DNA of 59,006 nt from Achromobacter veterisilvae (GCF_900496975.1 NZ_UFQC01000040.1:1-59006); one strand, 5' to 3'. Shown: positions 8,874-16,878, numbered from the stretch's first letter. Notes: a model not told the origin generated them from the sequence alone. A program made the numbers and translations.

Positions 8874-9464
8874 ATGTCCTTGATCGTCGCAGCCCGATTC
8901 GACACCTTCGACGAAGCCGCCGTGGCAGCTCGCAAACTCTGCACGGAAGGGTTTACCGAAGACGATATCCATACCTTCTACATCAATACGGCGGGCGAAC
9001 ACGCGCGCTTTCCCATCGGCGGCGACCGCGTGGCCGATCCCGATTCCAAGGGCGGGCACTTCGGCGCCGTGGCGGGCGCCTCGGCGCTGGGCCTGTTGTT
9101 CGCGCTGCTGGGCGGGCTGATCGCGGCGCGCCTGGCGGCCTCGATACTGATCGTGATCGCCGCCGCCGGCGTGGGCGCCTACCTGGGCGCGCTCGCGGGC
9201 GCCCTGTGGGTGGTCGGCAGAGGCCGCCGCGGGCGGCCCGGCGTGCCGCCGGCTCCGGATGTGCATCCCGATCTGCGCCAGGCCGGCGTCATGCTGGCCC
9301 TGCACGTGTCTCCGGACCGCGACGCGGCGGCGAGGAAAGTGCTGAGCGAAGCCGGCGGCCAGGACATCGAACGGGCGCAGGGCCGCTGGCTGAACGGAAA
9401 GTGGGAAGACTTCGATCCCTTGATGCCGCCGCGGCGGGTGGATGCGCCGTCGATGGCCGGTTGA
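8874..9464 (+). CDS. Membrane protein with YflT-like stress domain and glycine zipper
   Basis: 196 residues. Residues 1-40 (LIVAARFDTFDEAAVAARKL) resemble the general-stress YflT/GSP17M fold. A central 55-residue hydrophobic block (about 65-118) is rich in Gly and Ala with GGLIAARLAA and GALAGALWVVG spacing typical of glycine-zipper membrane pairs. The soluble C-terminus repeats the same fold idea (VMLALHVSPDRDAAARKVL). No enzymatic motif is seen and the function is unknown. GGGAG lies seven bases before the ATG. First gene of a sigma-54-promoted pair with the DUF4142 gene (40-base gap). Confidence 0.82.
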   Translation: MSLIVAARFDTFDEAAVAARKLCTEGFTEDDIHTFYINTAGEHARFPIGGDRVADPDSKGGHFGAVAGASALGLLFALLGGLIAARLAASILIVIAAAGVGAYLGALAGALWVVGRGRRGRPGVPPAPDVHPDLRQAGVMLALHVSPDRDAAARKVLSEAGGQDIERAQGRWLNGKWEDFDPLMPPRRVDAPSMAG

Positions 9465-9479
9465 GAGGCCCGGGGCGCC

Positions 9480-9504
9480 AAGGAGACCAGCGAAGGAGAC
9501 CAGC
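9480..9504 (+). repeat. Tandemly duplicated ribosome-binding segment
   Basis: AAGGAGACCAGC occurs twice (9480-9491 and 9493-9504), 13 bases apart, immediately before ATG 9505. Both copies hold a full AAGGAG; only the second is at the right distance from the start. Confidence 0.75.
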
Positions 9505-10131
9505 ATGAGGAAAACCACATGGATGCGCGGGGCGGCGGCCTTGGTGCTTGCGCTGTCCGGCGCGTTGGGCGCGGCGCGCGCGCAGGGCCTGGCCGAAGCG
9601 GATGCGCGTTTCCTGCAGGCGGCGGCCGGTTCCGGGACGTTCGAGGTGGAAGCCGCGGAACTGGCGCAGCAGCGGGCGGAGAGCAGCAAGGTGAAGGCCT
9701 ACGCGGCCAAGGTGCGCGAGCAGCACCGCGCCATGAATGGGGACCTGAAGGCGCTGGCCCTGCGCAAGCAGGTCACGCTGCCCGACCAGCCGGGCGCGCC
9801 CGACCGGCGCACGCTGGAAGAACTGCGCAACCGGACCGGCGCGGACTTCGACCTCGTCTACGTCGAAAAGGCCGCGGTGGATGCGCACGTGATGGCCAAT
9901 CGCCTGTACGAGACGGCGGCCCGGCAGTCGGAGGATCCGGAGGTTCGCGATTTCGCCGTCCGGTCGTTGCCGGGGGTGGCCGAGCACCTTGCCATGGGCC
10001 GCGCGCTCCAGCGCGACGCGCCCGCGCCCGCGGGCGCGGACCGGATCCAGCCGCCGGTGAAGGGCGAAGCGCCGGCGGTGTCGCCCGCTTCGCGCGAGGC
10101 GCCCGCCTCGATCGCCCCGGCGGCCAAGTAG
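9505..10131 (+). CDS. Exported DUF4142 (ferritin-like fold) protein
   Basis: 208 residues. A signal peptide (1-26, ending AARA) precedes a DUF4142 domain: ADARFLQAAAGSGTFEVEAAELA, then a four-helix pattern with KVKAYAAKVREQHRAM and EKAAVDAHVMANRLYETAA, ending about residue 170. A 35-residue Pro/Ala tail follows. DUF4142 proteins are periplasmic or outer-membrane-facing four-helix bundles of unknown role, frequent among stress genes. The start is set by GAAGGAG in a duplicated ribosome-binding segment. Probably co-transcribed with the YflT-like gene. Confidence 0.88.
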   Translation: MRKTTWMRGAAALVLALSGALGAARAQGLAEADARFLQAAAGSGTFEVEAAELAQQRAESSKVKAYAAKVREQHRAMNGDLKALALRKQVTLPDQPGAPDRRTLEELRNRTGADFDLVYVEKAAVDAHVMANRLYETAARQSEDPEVRDFAVRSLPGVAEHLAMGRALQRDAPAPAGADRIQPPVKGEAPAVSPASREAPASIAPAAK

Positions 10132-10142
10132 GCCGGCGCGTC

Positions 10143-11030
10143 TCAGTCGCCCGCGCTTCCCGTGATGGGCAGCACGATGCCGGTGATGTAGCTGGCGCAG
10201 GCCGGCGAGGCCAGGAACACGTAGGCGGGCGAGATCTCCTCCGGCTGCGCGGGCCTGCCCAGGTCGGTGTGCCTGCCGAATTCCTTGATGGCCTCCGGGC
10301 TCTGGTCGGCGGGATTCAGCGGCGTCCAGACCGGACCGGGCGCCACCGCGTTCACGCGCACGCCCTGGCCGGCGAGGTTGGCCGCCAGCGACCGCGTGAA
10401 GGCGTGGATGGCGCCCTTGGTGGAGGAATAATCCAGCAGCCTGGCGCTGCCGCGCAGGCCCGTGACGGATCCGGTGTTGATGATGGAGGAACCGGCCTTC
10501 AAATGCGGCAGGGCCGAGCGCGCCATGTAGAAATAGGCGGTGATGTTGGTGCGCAGGGTCTTGTCCCATTTGTCGTCGCTGATTTCGGGCAGCGTATCGG
10601 TGTGCTGCTGGTAGGCGGCGTTGTTCACCAGGATGTCGAGTTTGCCGAAGGCCTGCATGGCCTGTTCCACCGCGCTCGCGCAAAAGGCCGGATCCTGTAC
10701 GTCGCCCGCGATCAGCACGCAGCGGCGGCCCTCCCGCGTCACGGCGCGGCGGGTGTCTTCGGCGTCTTCGTGTTCGTTCAGATAGACCACGGCCACGTCC
10801 GCGCCTTCGCGCGCGAAGAGCACGCTGACGGCGCGGCCGATGCCGGAGTCGCCGCCCGTGACGATGGCCGCCATGCCTTCGAGCTTGCCGCTGCCGCGGT
10901 AGGCCGGCGCCTGGTATTGGGGCTTGAGGGCCATGTCGGCTTCCTCGCCCGGCTTTTCCAGATGCTGGGCGGGCATGGGCGGAACGGGATGCGGGCGGGC
11001 GCCCGTGGCGTCGTGGGTGGGTTTGCTCAT
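10143..11030 (-). CDS. SDR-family NAD(P)-dependent oxidoreductase (YghA/GSP39-like)
   Basis: 295 residues. A Pro-rich N-terminal extension of about 45 residues typical of the YghA/YdaD subgroup precedes a Rossmann domain: TGGDSGIG (58-65), NNAAYQ, Ser188, Tyr201 and Lys205 as catalytic triad, and NAVAPGPVWTPL. Members reduce aldehydes/ketones or are annotated as general stress proteins; the natural substrate is unknown. AGGAG lies five bases before the ATG. A sigma-54 promoter lies upstream and overlaps the ligD stop codon, so it has its own control although it follows ligD on the same strand. Confidence 0.9.
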   Translation of the reverse strand: MSKPTHDATGARPHPVPPMPAQHLEKPGEEADMALKPQYQAPAYRGSGKLEGMAAIVTGGDSGIGRAVSVLFAREGADVAVVYLNEHEDAEDTRRAVTREGRRCVLIAGDVQDPAFCASAVEQAMQAFGKLDILVNNAAYQQHTDTLPEISDDKWDKTLRTNITAYFYMARSALPHLKAGSSIINTGSVTGLRGSARLLDYSSTKGAIHAFTRSLAANLAGQGVRVNAVAPGPVWTPLNPADQSPEAIKEFGRHTDLGRPAQPEEISPAYVFLASPACASYITGIVLPITGSAGD

Positions 11031-11077
11031 GCGGATCTCCTGGTCGGCAGGCGCGGCGGGCGCCTTGCGGCAATCCG

Positions 11078-11093
11078 AGCAAACGGCGTGCCT
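11078..11093 (-). promoter_or_regulatory. Sigma-54 promoter of the SDR gene, overlapping the ligD stop
   Basis: Minus strand reads AGGCACG-CCGT-TTGCT. Predicted +1 about 11067, 37 bases before ATG 11030. The -24 box shares bases with the ligD stop codon (11094-11092). Confidence 0.78.
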
Positions 11094-13572
11094 AGAGGCC
11101 CAGTTTCTTCAGCATGCGCGGGCCCACCGTCTTGCGCGCCGCCTCGTAGCCGCGCCACGGGTCGCCCAGCTCCCGCGCGGCCGCCACCGCGTTGCGGATG
11201 TTGTAGGCGGCGCCGCGCAGATCGCGGCCCGGTTCGAGGACGTCCCACCCGACCGGCATGGAAACCGGAGCGCCCGCCCGCGCGCGAGCCGAGTACGCGG
11301 CGATGGCCGTGGCGCCATTGCCGTTGCGCAGGTAGTCCACGAAGATGCGTCCCTGCCGGCGGACCTTGGACATATTCGAGGTGAAGCGCTCCGGGATGAC
11401 GCGCGCCAGTTCGTTCGCCAGCGCGTGCGCCAGGCCCTTGACGGTGTCCCAGGACTGGGTCGGGCGGATCGGCGCGACCAGGTGCAGGCCCTTGCCGCCC
11501 GTGGTTTTGAGAAAGGGCGCGAGGCCGATTTCCTCCATCAGTCCGCGGGCCAGTTGCGCGCCTTCGGCGACCGCCTTCCAGGGCACGTCCGGGCCGGGAT
11601 CCAGGTCGATCGTGATGCGGTCGGGCTCGTCGGGACGGGGTTCTTTCGCTCCCCAGGTATGGAATTCGATGACGCCGCGCTGCGCCATGGCCAATACCCC
11701 CTCGATCGACCGGATCAGCAGGTGCTCGCCGTCGCGTTCCAGGCCGTCGGGCAGTTCGCCGCCGATGTGCTTCTGGAAAAAGCAGGTGGCGTCGGTGCCG
11801 TCCGGGCAGCGCAGCAGCGCAATGCGCCGGCCTTGCAGGTGGGGCAGGATCAAGGGGCCGGCGGCCTCGTAGTAGCGCGCGAGGTCGAGCTTGCTGGTGT
11901 CCGGGTCATGCATGATCACGCGTCGCGGATGCGTGATCAGCGTGTTGCCGACCCTGTCGCCCCGAGCGCCGGAGGGCGCGGGAGGATCGGCCGTGTTTTC
12001 GCCGCTGACTTCGTCCGCCGGCTTGTCTTCGCGCAGGCCGACGAACGACGCCTGGCGCAGCAGCCCGTCCTGCGTGAGGCTGGCGTAGCGGATTTCCGCC
12101 ACCAGTTCGGGCTGGACCCAATGGACCGCGCCGGGGCCGCGCCCGTAGCGGCCGGGGCCCGGCAATTCGCCGCCGAAGGGGCTGGCCGCGGTTTCGAGCG
12201 CGCGCAGCTTCTTGTGCAGCGACGCGAGGGTGGCGGCGGTAAAGCCCGTGCCGACCCGGCCCGCGTACGCCAGCTTTCCGTCTTTGCGCAGGCCCACCAG
12301 CAGCGCCCCGAAATGCGCGCGCGACCCGCTGGGCGAGGTATACCCGCCGATGACGTATTCCTGCCGCGGCCGGCATTTGAGTTTCAGCCAGGCCGTGCCG
12401 CGGCCCGCCACGTAAGGCGCGTCCAGGCGCTTGCAGATCAGCCCCTCCAGGCTCAGGCGGCAGGCTTCGGCCCAGGCCGCGCGGCCTTCCGTGCCGTCGG
12501 CCACTTCCAGGCGCTGCGTCATCAGCAAGGGGCCGCCCTCGGGCAGGGCGGCCAGCACCGCTTCCAGGCGCGATTGCCGCTCGGACAGCGGCAGGCGCCG
12601 CAGGTCGGCGCCGTCCCAGTACGGCAAGTCGAACGCCATGAAGGACAGGTCCCCGGTGCGACCGTCCAGCGCGTTTTGCAGCAACTGGAAATCGGAAAGG
12701 CCGCGTTCGTCCAGGCAGACCACCTCGCCGTCCATCCAGCCGTCGGGCAGGTCCAGCGCGCTCAAGGCGTCCGCCAGGGGCGCCATGCGTTCCGTCCAGT
12801 CCTTGCCGCTGCGGCTGACCAGGCGCGCGCGCCCGTGCTGGAAGCGGCACAGGATGCGATAGCCGTCGTACTTGACTTCATAGGACCAGCCGGGGCCCTG
12901 GGGCGGCGCGTCCACCAGCGTGGCCAGTTGCGGCGCCAGGGCCGCCGGCAGGGACGCGCGGCGGCCCGCCGGGGCGGGCCTGGCGGACGCGGCGGCCTTG
13001 GTGGTCGTCTTGGCGGCCTTCGCGGAGGCCGCCTTCGCGGAAGCCGGCTTGCGGCGGCCTGGCGAGGCTTCGGCGTCATCGCCTTCCACCGCGGCCTCGT
13101 CGTCCAGCTTGCGCAGCAGCCATTGCTTGTCGTCCTTGCCCAGCCGCAGCAGCGCCCAGGCGCCCTGGAGCGTGCCGCCGCGCAGGGTGAAGCGCAAATG
13201 GCCGCTGGCCAGCCCCCGCCGCGGATCGCCGTCCGGCGTCCAGGTTCCGCTGTCCCAGATGTCCACGTGCCCCGCGCCGTAGTGGCCCTTGGGAATGTCG
13301 CCTTCGAACTTGCCGTATTCGACCGGATGATCCTCCACTTTGATCGCCAGGCGCTTCACGTCGGGATCGCGGCTGGGGCCCTTGGGCACCGCCCAGCTCA
13401 CCAGCACCCCGTCGAGCTCCAGCCTGAAGTCATAGTGCAGGGCGCGGGCCTGATGGCGCTGGACCACGAAGGACAGCGGGCTCCCGGCGCGCGCCTGGAG
13501 GGCCTTGCCCGCGGGTTCGCGGGTGCCGGTAAAGTCGCGTTTCCTGCGGTACTGGGCTAGCGGTTCGCTCAT
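11092..13572 (-). CDS. ligD: ATP-dependent DNA ligase D (phosphoesterase-ligase-polymerase)
   Basis: 826 residues with the full three-domain architecture: 3'-phosphoesterase (40-155; HYDFRLELDG, HPVEYGKFEGDIPKGHYGAG), a Lys/Ala-rich linker (165-205), the ATP-dependent ligase with adenylated Lys234 in EVKYDGYR (212-515), and the archaeo-eukaryotic-primase-type polymerase (from about 545; HPRRVIMH, TIDLDPGPD). It trims, fills and seals broken DNA ends held by Ku. The gene lies nine bases downstream of ku on the same strand, with GAGGAA before the ATG, so the two are an operon. Transcription probably comes from the sigma-54 site upstream of ku. Confidence 0.97.
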   Translation of the reverse strand: MSEPLAQYRRKRDFTGTREPAGKALQARAGSPLSFVVQRHQARALHYDFRLELDGVLVSWAVPKGPSRDPDVKRLAIKVEDHPVEYGKFEGDIPKGHYGAGHVDIWDSGTWTPDGDPRRGLASGHLRFTLRGGTLQGAWALLRLGKDDKQWLLRKLDDEAAVEGDDAEASPGRRKPASAKAASAKAAKTTTKAAASARPAPAGRRASLPAALAPQLATLVDAPPQGPGWSYEVKYDGYRILCRFQHGRARLVSRSGKDWTERMAPLADALSALDLPDGWMDGEVVCLDERGLSDFQLLQNALDGRTGDLSFMAFDLPYWDGADLRRLPLSERQSRLEAVLAALPEGGPLLMTQRLEVADGTEGRAAWAEACRLSLEGLICKRLDAPYVAGRGTAWLKLKCRPRQEYVIGGYTSPSGSRAHFGALLVGLRKDGKLAYAGRVGTGFTAATLASLHKKLRALETAASPFGGELPGPGRYGRGPGAVHWVQPELVAEIRYASLTQDGLLRQASFVGLREDKPADEVSGENTADPPAPSGARGDRVGNTLITHPRRVIMHDPDTSKLDLARYYEAAGPLILPHLQGRRIALLRCPDGTDATCFFQKHIGGELPDGLERDGEHLLIRSIEGVLAMAQRGVIEFHTWGAKEPRPDEPDRITIDLDPGPDVPWKAVAEGAQLARGLMEEIGLAPFLKTTGGKGLHLVAPIRPTQSWDTVKGLAHALANELARVIPERFTSNMSKVRRQGRIFVDYLRNGNGATAIAAYSARARAGAPVSMPVGWDVLEPGRDLRGAAYNIRNAVAAARELGDPWRGYEAARKTVGPRMLKKLGL

Positions 13573-13581
13573 GGGCTTTCC

Positions 13582-14478
13582 TCATGCGGCCTTGCGCCTG
13601 GCCGCCGCGCCGGACTTGCGAGCGGGAGCCTTTTTGGCTGCCGTCCGCTTCTTGGCGGCGGCCTTCGGGGCGGGCGGTTTCCGGGCGGATCCGCGCTGTT
13701 CGATACTCTGCTTGAGCAGGGACATCAGGTCGATCACCTTGGCGGATTCACGGGGCGGTTTTTCGCCGGGCTCGGTCAGCGCGTGGGTCTTGCCGGCCTT
13801 GATCTTCCTGCCGATGGCCTCCAGCAGGTCTTCGCGGTAGTCGTCCCGGTACGCTTCCGGGTCCCAGGGGCCGGTCATGTCGTCCACCAGCCGCATGGCC
13901 ATGTCGCGTTCGCGCGCGGGCGGGGCGGCGGCCTTGCCGCCGGGCAGGTCCAGTTCGTCCGCGGACAGGATTTCGTCGGCGTAGCGCAGCGTGATCAGCA
14001 TCAGGGCGTCTCCCTGCGGCAGCAGCGCGCACAGGTACTGGCGGGTGTGCAGGACCACGCGCGCCAGGCCCAGCCTGCCGGCCTGCCGCAGCACTTCGCG
14101 CAGCAAGGCATAGCCTTTTTCGCCGCGGCGGTCGGGCGCCAGGTAGTAGGGCGTGTCGTAGTAATAGATGGGGACTTCCGCGGCGTCCACGAAGCCCTGG
14201 ATCTCCACGGTCTGGGTGGCGGCGACGTTGGCGCGCTTGAAGTCCTCGTCGTTCATGTAGACGTACTCGCCTTTTTCGTACTCGTATCCCTTGACGATGT
14301 CTTCCGAGGCAATGACCTTGCCGGTGCGCTTGTTGATGCGCTGATACCCGACGGGCGCGTCGTCGCGGCGGTCTATCCAGTCGAAATCCAGCCGGTGCGG
14401 CCGGGTCGCGGGATGGACCACGATAGGCACGTGCACCAGGCCGAACGAGATCGCGCCTTTCCAGATGGTACGCGCCAT
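13582..14478 (-). CDS. ku: Non-homologous end-joining protein Ku
   Basis: 298 residues from ATG 14478 (GGAG six bases upstream; an in-frame start at 14523 would lie within the promoter). It starts MARTIWKGAISFGLVHVPI, the invariant Ku opening, followed by the ring-forming core (VGYQRINKRTGK, VKGYEYEKGEYV, YYLAPD, LRYADEI). It ends in a long basic Lys/Ala/Arg tail (from about 265) that in other bacterial Ku proteins helps threading on DNA and LigD recruitment. It binds double-strand ends as a homodimer. First gene of ku-ligD. The GGGCATG-N4-TTGCT element 34-49 bases upstream places NHEJ under sigma-54. Confidence 0.97.
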   Translation of the reverse strand: MARTIWKGAISFGLVHVPIVVHPATRPHRLDFDWIDRRDDAPVGYQRINKRTGKVIASEDIVKGYEYEKGEYVYMNDEDFKRANVAATQTVEIQGFVDAAEVPIYYYDTPYYLAPDRRGEKGYALLREVLRQAGRLGLARVVLHTRQYLCALLPQGDALMLITLRYADEILSADELDLPGGKAAAPPARERDMAMRLVDDMTGPWDPEAYRDDYREDLLEAIGRKIKAGKTHALTEPGEKPPRESAKVIDLMSLLKQSIEQRGSARKPPAPKAAAKKRTAAKKAPARKSGAAARRKAA

Positions 14479-14511
14479 GGCCGGCTCCAGTCGATAGGGA
14501 AGCCCAGCCCC

Positions 14512-14527
14512 AGCAAGGCGCATGCCC
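14512..14527 (-). promoter_or_regulatory. Sigma-54 promoter of ku-ligD
   Basis: Minus strand reads GGGCATG-CGCC-TTGCT. Predicted +1 about 14501, 23 bases before the ku ATG at 14478. Confidence 0.75.
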
Positions 14528-14580
14528 GGCGCGCCGCGGGACCGCGGCGGACGCGGGAATGCCGGGACGGGCCCGCGGCC

Positions 14581-14922
14581 TTACTGGCGGCCCACCACGA
14601 CCCCGAACAGGAAGGCCGCGCCGGCGACGAGCCCGATTGCCTGCCACGGCCGCGCGTGGATGTATTCCTCGGTGCAGTCCAGGGTTTCGCGCATCAGGTC
14701 GCTGGCGTTGTCCGAGGCGTCGCGCAGGCTGCGCCGCGTGGCCCGCAGTTGGTCCGACAGCCGCGACCTGAGCGCTTCCAGGTCCGTGGCTTCCTTGTCG
14801 TTGAGCGTGGCTTCCAGTTCGTCGATCCAGGATTCCGGGTGCCGCGCGCGGCGCCGCGCGCCGCCGTTGTCCGGGCCGTTCTCGGGGAAGTCGGAAGGCA
14901 GGGGGGTGTTCGTAGTGGCCAT
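14581..14922 (-). CDS. DUF883/ElaB-like inner-membrane anchored protein
   Basis: 113 residues. A polar, helical N-terminal half (WIDELEATLNDKEATDLEALRSRL style heptads) is followed by a single C-terminal membrane helix (PWQAIGLVAGAAFLFGVVVG) ending GRQ, the layout of the ElaB/YqjD/YgaM family. Those proteins are tail-anchored, stationary-phase induced and some bind ribosomes; that role is family knowledge, not shown here. CAGGAG precedes the ATG. It lies 75 bases downstream of the copper-protein gene on the same strand and probably shares its transcript. A second DUF883 gene is at 44529. Confidence 0.88.
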   Translation of the reverse strand: MATTNTPLPSDFPENGPDNGGARRRARHPESWIDELEATLNDKEATDLEALRSRLSDQLRATRRSLRDASDNASDLMRETLDCTEEYIHARPWQAIGLVAGAAFLFGVVVGRQ

Positions 14923-14997
14923 CGAAAGCTCCTGACGGTCGGGCTGGAAACAGGCCCGCGCGGACCGGCCCGGACGGCCGCGCGGTGGGATCGGGCA

Positions 14998-15327
14998 TCA
15001 GCGCTCGAGCATGTCGCGGCATGCCAGTGTGCAGCCCAGGCAGGCGCCCGCGCAAATCTGGCAGTGCTGCGCCCCATGCGGCGAGCATTCGCGCGCGCAG
15101 GCATCGCAGACGAGCGCGCATAAAGTGCACAGCGCGGTGGAGAATTCGCCGTTGCGCGCCAGCATCGCGGCGCACAGCCGGCAGACCGCCGCGCAATCGG
15201 TGCAAAGGCCGATGCAACGCTTCATGCGCGCGGGCTCGTCTTCCAGGCATATGGCGGCGCACACATCGCAGGCGATGGCGCATTCGTAGCAGGCTTGCAC
15301 ACATTGCTCGAAATTTGGGTCTCGCAT
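14998..15327 (-). CDS. Cys-rich four-helix-bundle copper-binding protein (Csp/YhjQ-like)
   Basis: 109 residues with 21 cysteines in CxxxC/CxxC spacing along four helices (Cys 9-27, 38-52, 67-81, 89-103). This is the pattern of copper storage proteins (Csp), which pack Cu(I) inside the bundle. There is no signal peptide, so it is the cytosolic type, like Csp3. The ATG at 15327 has AAGGAG five bases upstream. It likely buffers Cu(I) in the cytoplasm; loading capacity cannot be judged from sequence. It has a sigma-54 site of its own and probably leads the DUF883 gene. Confidence 0.9.
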   Translation of the reverse strand: MRDPNFEQCVQACYECAIACDVCAAICLEDEPARMKRCIGLCTDCAAVCRLCAAMLARNGEFSTALCTLCALVCDACARECSPHGAQHCQICAGACLGCTLACRDMLER

Positions 15328-15357
15328 TGCATCTCCTTGTGAGCCGCCGTGCCGCCC

Positions 15358-15373
15358 AGCAATCGGCGCGCCC
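15358..15373 (-). promoter_or_regulatory. Sigma-54 promoter of the copper-protein/DUF883 pair
   Basis: Minus strand reads GGGCGCG-CCGA-TTGCT with exact spacing. Predicted +1 about 15347, 20 bases before ATG 15327. Confidence 0.7.
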
Positions 15374-15382
15374 GGCGGCAGC

Positions 15383-15399
15383 GGGCACATCCGCTTGCA
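15383..15399 (+). promoter_or_regulatory. Weak sigma-54-like element before the gene at 15476
   Basis: GGGCACA-TCCGC-TTGCA has both boxes but a 5-base spacer, one longer than consensus, and would give a leader of about 66 bases, longer than the others. Back-to-back with the minus-strand site at 15373. Confidence 0.3.
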
Positions 15400-15475
15400 A
15401 TTTGGCCTTGCGGAAGGTTTTTTCGAATGCAGGGGCGCCGTAGGATGGAAGACCGGATCCCGATTGGAGATACGC

Positions 15476-15730
15476 ATGAAACCCGCATCCGCACCCTCCC
15501 GAGAAGCCAAGTCCGCCCGCGCCCGCAAGCAGCCGGAAGACAACGCTAAGATACTGCCGCCGCGCGGCCCCGTCGATGTGCCGCGCATACCGGATAAACC
15601 AGGGGCCTCGACGCCGGACGAGGCCGCGCGCGACAAGCGGGCCGTGGCCGACAACCGCACCGAATCGAACTGGGCGGACGGCTCGGCGCCGCAGCCGCGC
15701 GCCAAGAACGCGCGCTCATCGATTCTTTGA
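15476..15730 (+). CDS. Small hydrophilic protein, unknown function
   Basis: 84 residues from ATG 15476 with GGAG six bases upstream. Charged and Pro/Ala-rich throughout (KSARARKQPEDNAK, RGPVDVPRIPDKPG, ARDKRAVADNRTESNW), with no signal peptide, membrane helix or known domain. Probably disordered. The last 15 bases overlap the 3' end of the convergent topoisomerase gene. A similar class of peptide is encoded at 8193, 16927, 22854 and 44255. Confidence 0.72.
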   Translation: MKPASAPSREAKSARARKQPEDNAKILPPRGPVDVPRIPDKPGASTPDEAARDKRAVADNRTESNWADGSAPQPRAKNARSSIL

Positions 15731-16813
15731 CCGGCCGTCTCCGCCGTTCCCGGATGCCCGCGCGCAGGCAGGGCCGGGCGAGTCCCGCAGGAACGCGAGC
15801 AGGCGGCGTTCGTCCGCTTGCAGTCCCCGGGGGCCGGGCGGGGCGGGCGATCGCGCCGGCAGGCGGCCGGCCAGATAGGCGTCCAGGATGGCGGGGTGCA
15901 CATAGCAGGCCCGGCAGACCGCGGGCGTGTTGGCCAGCCGCTGCGCCACCTGCCGGATGACGTCGGCCACCGTTTTGCGGGCCTGGTCCTCGTCCTCCGC
16001 GGGACGGGCCTGGAGCGCGGCGTAGGCCAGCACCGAGCCCGCCCAGGTGCGGTAGTGCTTGGCCGTGAAGTCTTCCGCCCCGGCACTGCGCAGATAGGCG
16101 TTGACGGCGCCGGAGTCCACGGGATGGCTGCCGCCTTCGTCGTCCAGGTACTGGAACAACTGCTGGCCGGGAATGTCCAGGCAGCGCTTGATGACGCGGG
16201 CCAGGCGGCGGTCGGCCATGGTGACGTCGTGCGCCACGCCGCTCTTGCCCTGGAACCGGAAACGGATCCGGCTCCCCGCCACGCTGGCATGGCGGCGCTT
16301 GAGCGTGGTCAGCCCGTAGGACTTGTTGCTGCGGGCGTATTCGCGCGCGCCGATGCGGATGAGCGTGGCTTCCAGCAGCCGCACCAGCACGGCGATCACC
16401 TTGTCCTGCGACAGGCCGGGCGCGCGCAGGTCGCGGTCGGCCCGCCGCCGGATGCGCGGCAGCGCCAGGCCGAAGGCCGCCAGGCTCTGGTATTTGTCGG
16501 AGTCGCGCACCGCCGTCCAGTCGGGGTGGTAGCGGTACTGCTTGCGGCCGCGGGCGTCGCGCCCGGTGGCCTGCAGATGCCCGCGCGGGGAAGGGCAGAT
16601 CCACACCGCTTCGTAGGCGGGCGGGATGGCCAGGGCATCGAGGCGCGCGATTTCGCGGGCGTCGCGGATGCGCCGGCCGCGCGTGTCCAGATAGGCAAAC
16701 GCATGGCCGTTGAGCCGCAGCCGGGCATACCCCTTCCGGGTGTCGTCCACATAGACCAGCCCCGCCTCTTCGGAGGCGGAGGGCGCGGGTTGGGTGGGGC
16801 GTGAAGTTTTCAT
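15716..16813 (-). CDS. DNA topoisomerase type IB (poxvirus-like)
   Basis: 365 residues from ATG 16813 (GGAGACCGG before it). An N-terminal domain (YVDDTRKGYARLRLNG, LAIPPAYEAVWICP, GRKQYRYHPDW) precedes the catalytic core with RSNKSYGLTTLKRRH, FRFQGKSG, KHYRTWAGS and the nucleophile in CYVHPAILDAYL (Tyr304). It relaxes positive and negative supercoils through a 3'-phosphotyrosine bond. Bacterial TopIB genes are accessory and often lie beside stress genes. It has a sigma-54 site of its own, paired with that of the divergent small-peptide operon at 16927. Confidence 0.94.
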   Translation of the reverse strand: MKTSRPTQPAPSASEEAGLVYVDDTRKGYARLRLNGHAFAYLDTRGRRIRDAREIARLDALAIPPAYEAVWICPSPRGHLQATGRDARGRKQYRYHPDWTAVRDSDKYQSLAAFGLALPRIRRRADRDLRAPGLSQDKVIAVLVRLLEATLIRIGAREYARSNKSYGLTTLKRRHASVAGSRIRFRFQGKSGVAHDVTMADRRLARVIKRCLDIPGQQLFQYLDDEGGSHPVDSGAVNAYLRSAGAEDFTAKHYRTWAGSVLAYAALQARPAEDEDQARKTVADVIRQVAQRLANTPAVCRACYVHPAILDAYLAGRLPARSPAPPGPRGLQADERRLLAFLRDSPGPACARASGNGGDGRSKNR

Positions 16814-16850
16814 CCGGTCTCCGGCGGGCACGGGCGGCCCCGCCGCCACC

Positions 16851-16866
16851 AGCATCCGGCGTTCCC
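16851..16866 (-). promoter_or_regulatory. Sigma-54 promoter candidate of topoisomerase IB
   Basis: Minus strand reads GGGAACG-CCGG-ATGCT. GG and GC are exactly spaced; the first T of the -12 box is A. Predicted +1 about 16840, 27 bases before ATG 16813. Confidence 0.6.
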
Positions 16867-16878
16867 GGCCGCGCCGCC

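Noticed and set aside
14943..14957. GG-N10-GC element before the DUF883 gene at 14922
   Set aside because: The -12 box reads CAGCC, and the predicted start would fall about 10 bases from the ATG, inside the ribosome site. The gene is more simply read from the copper-protein promoter.
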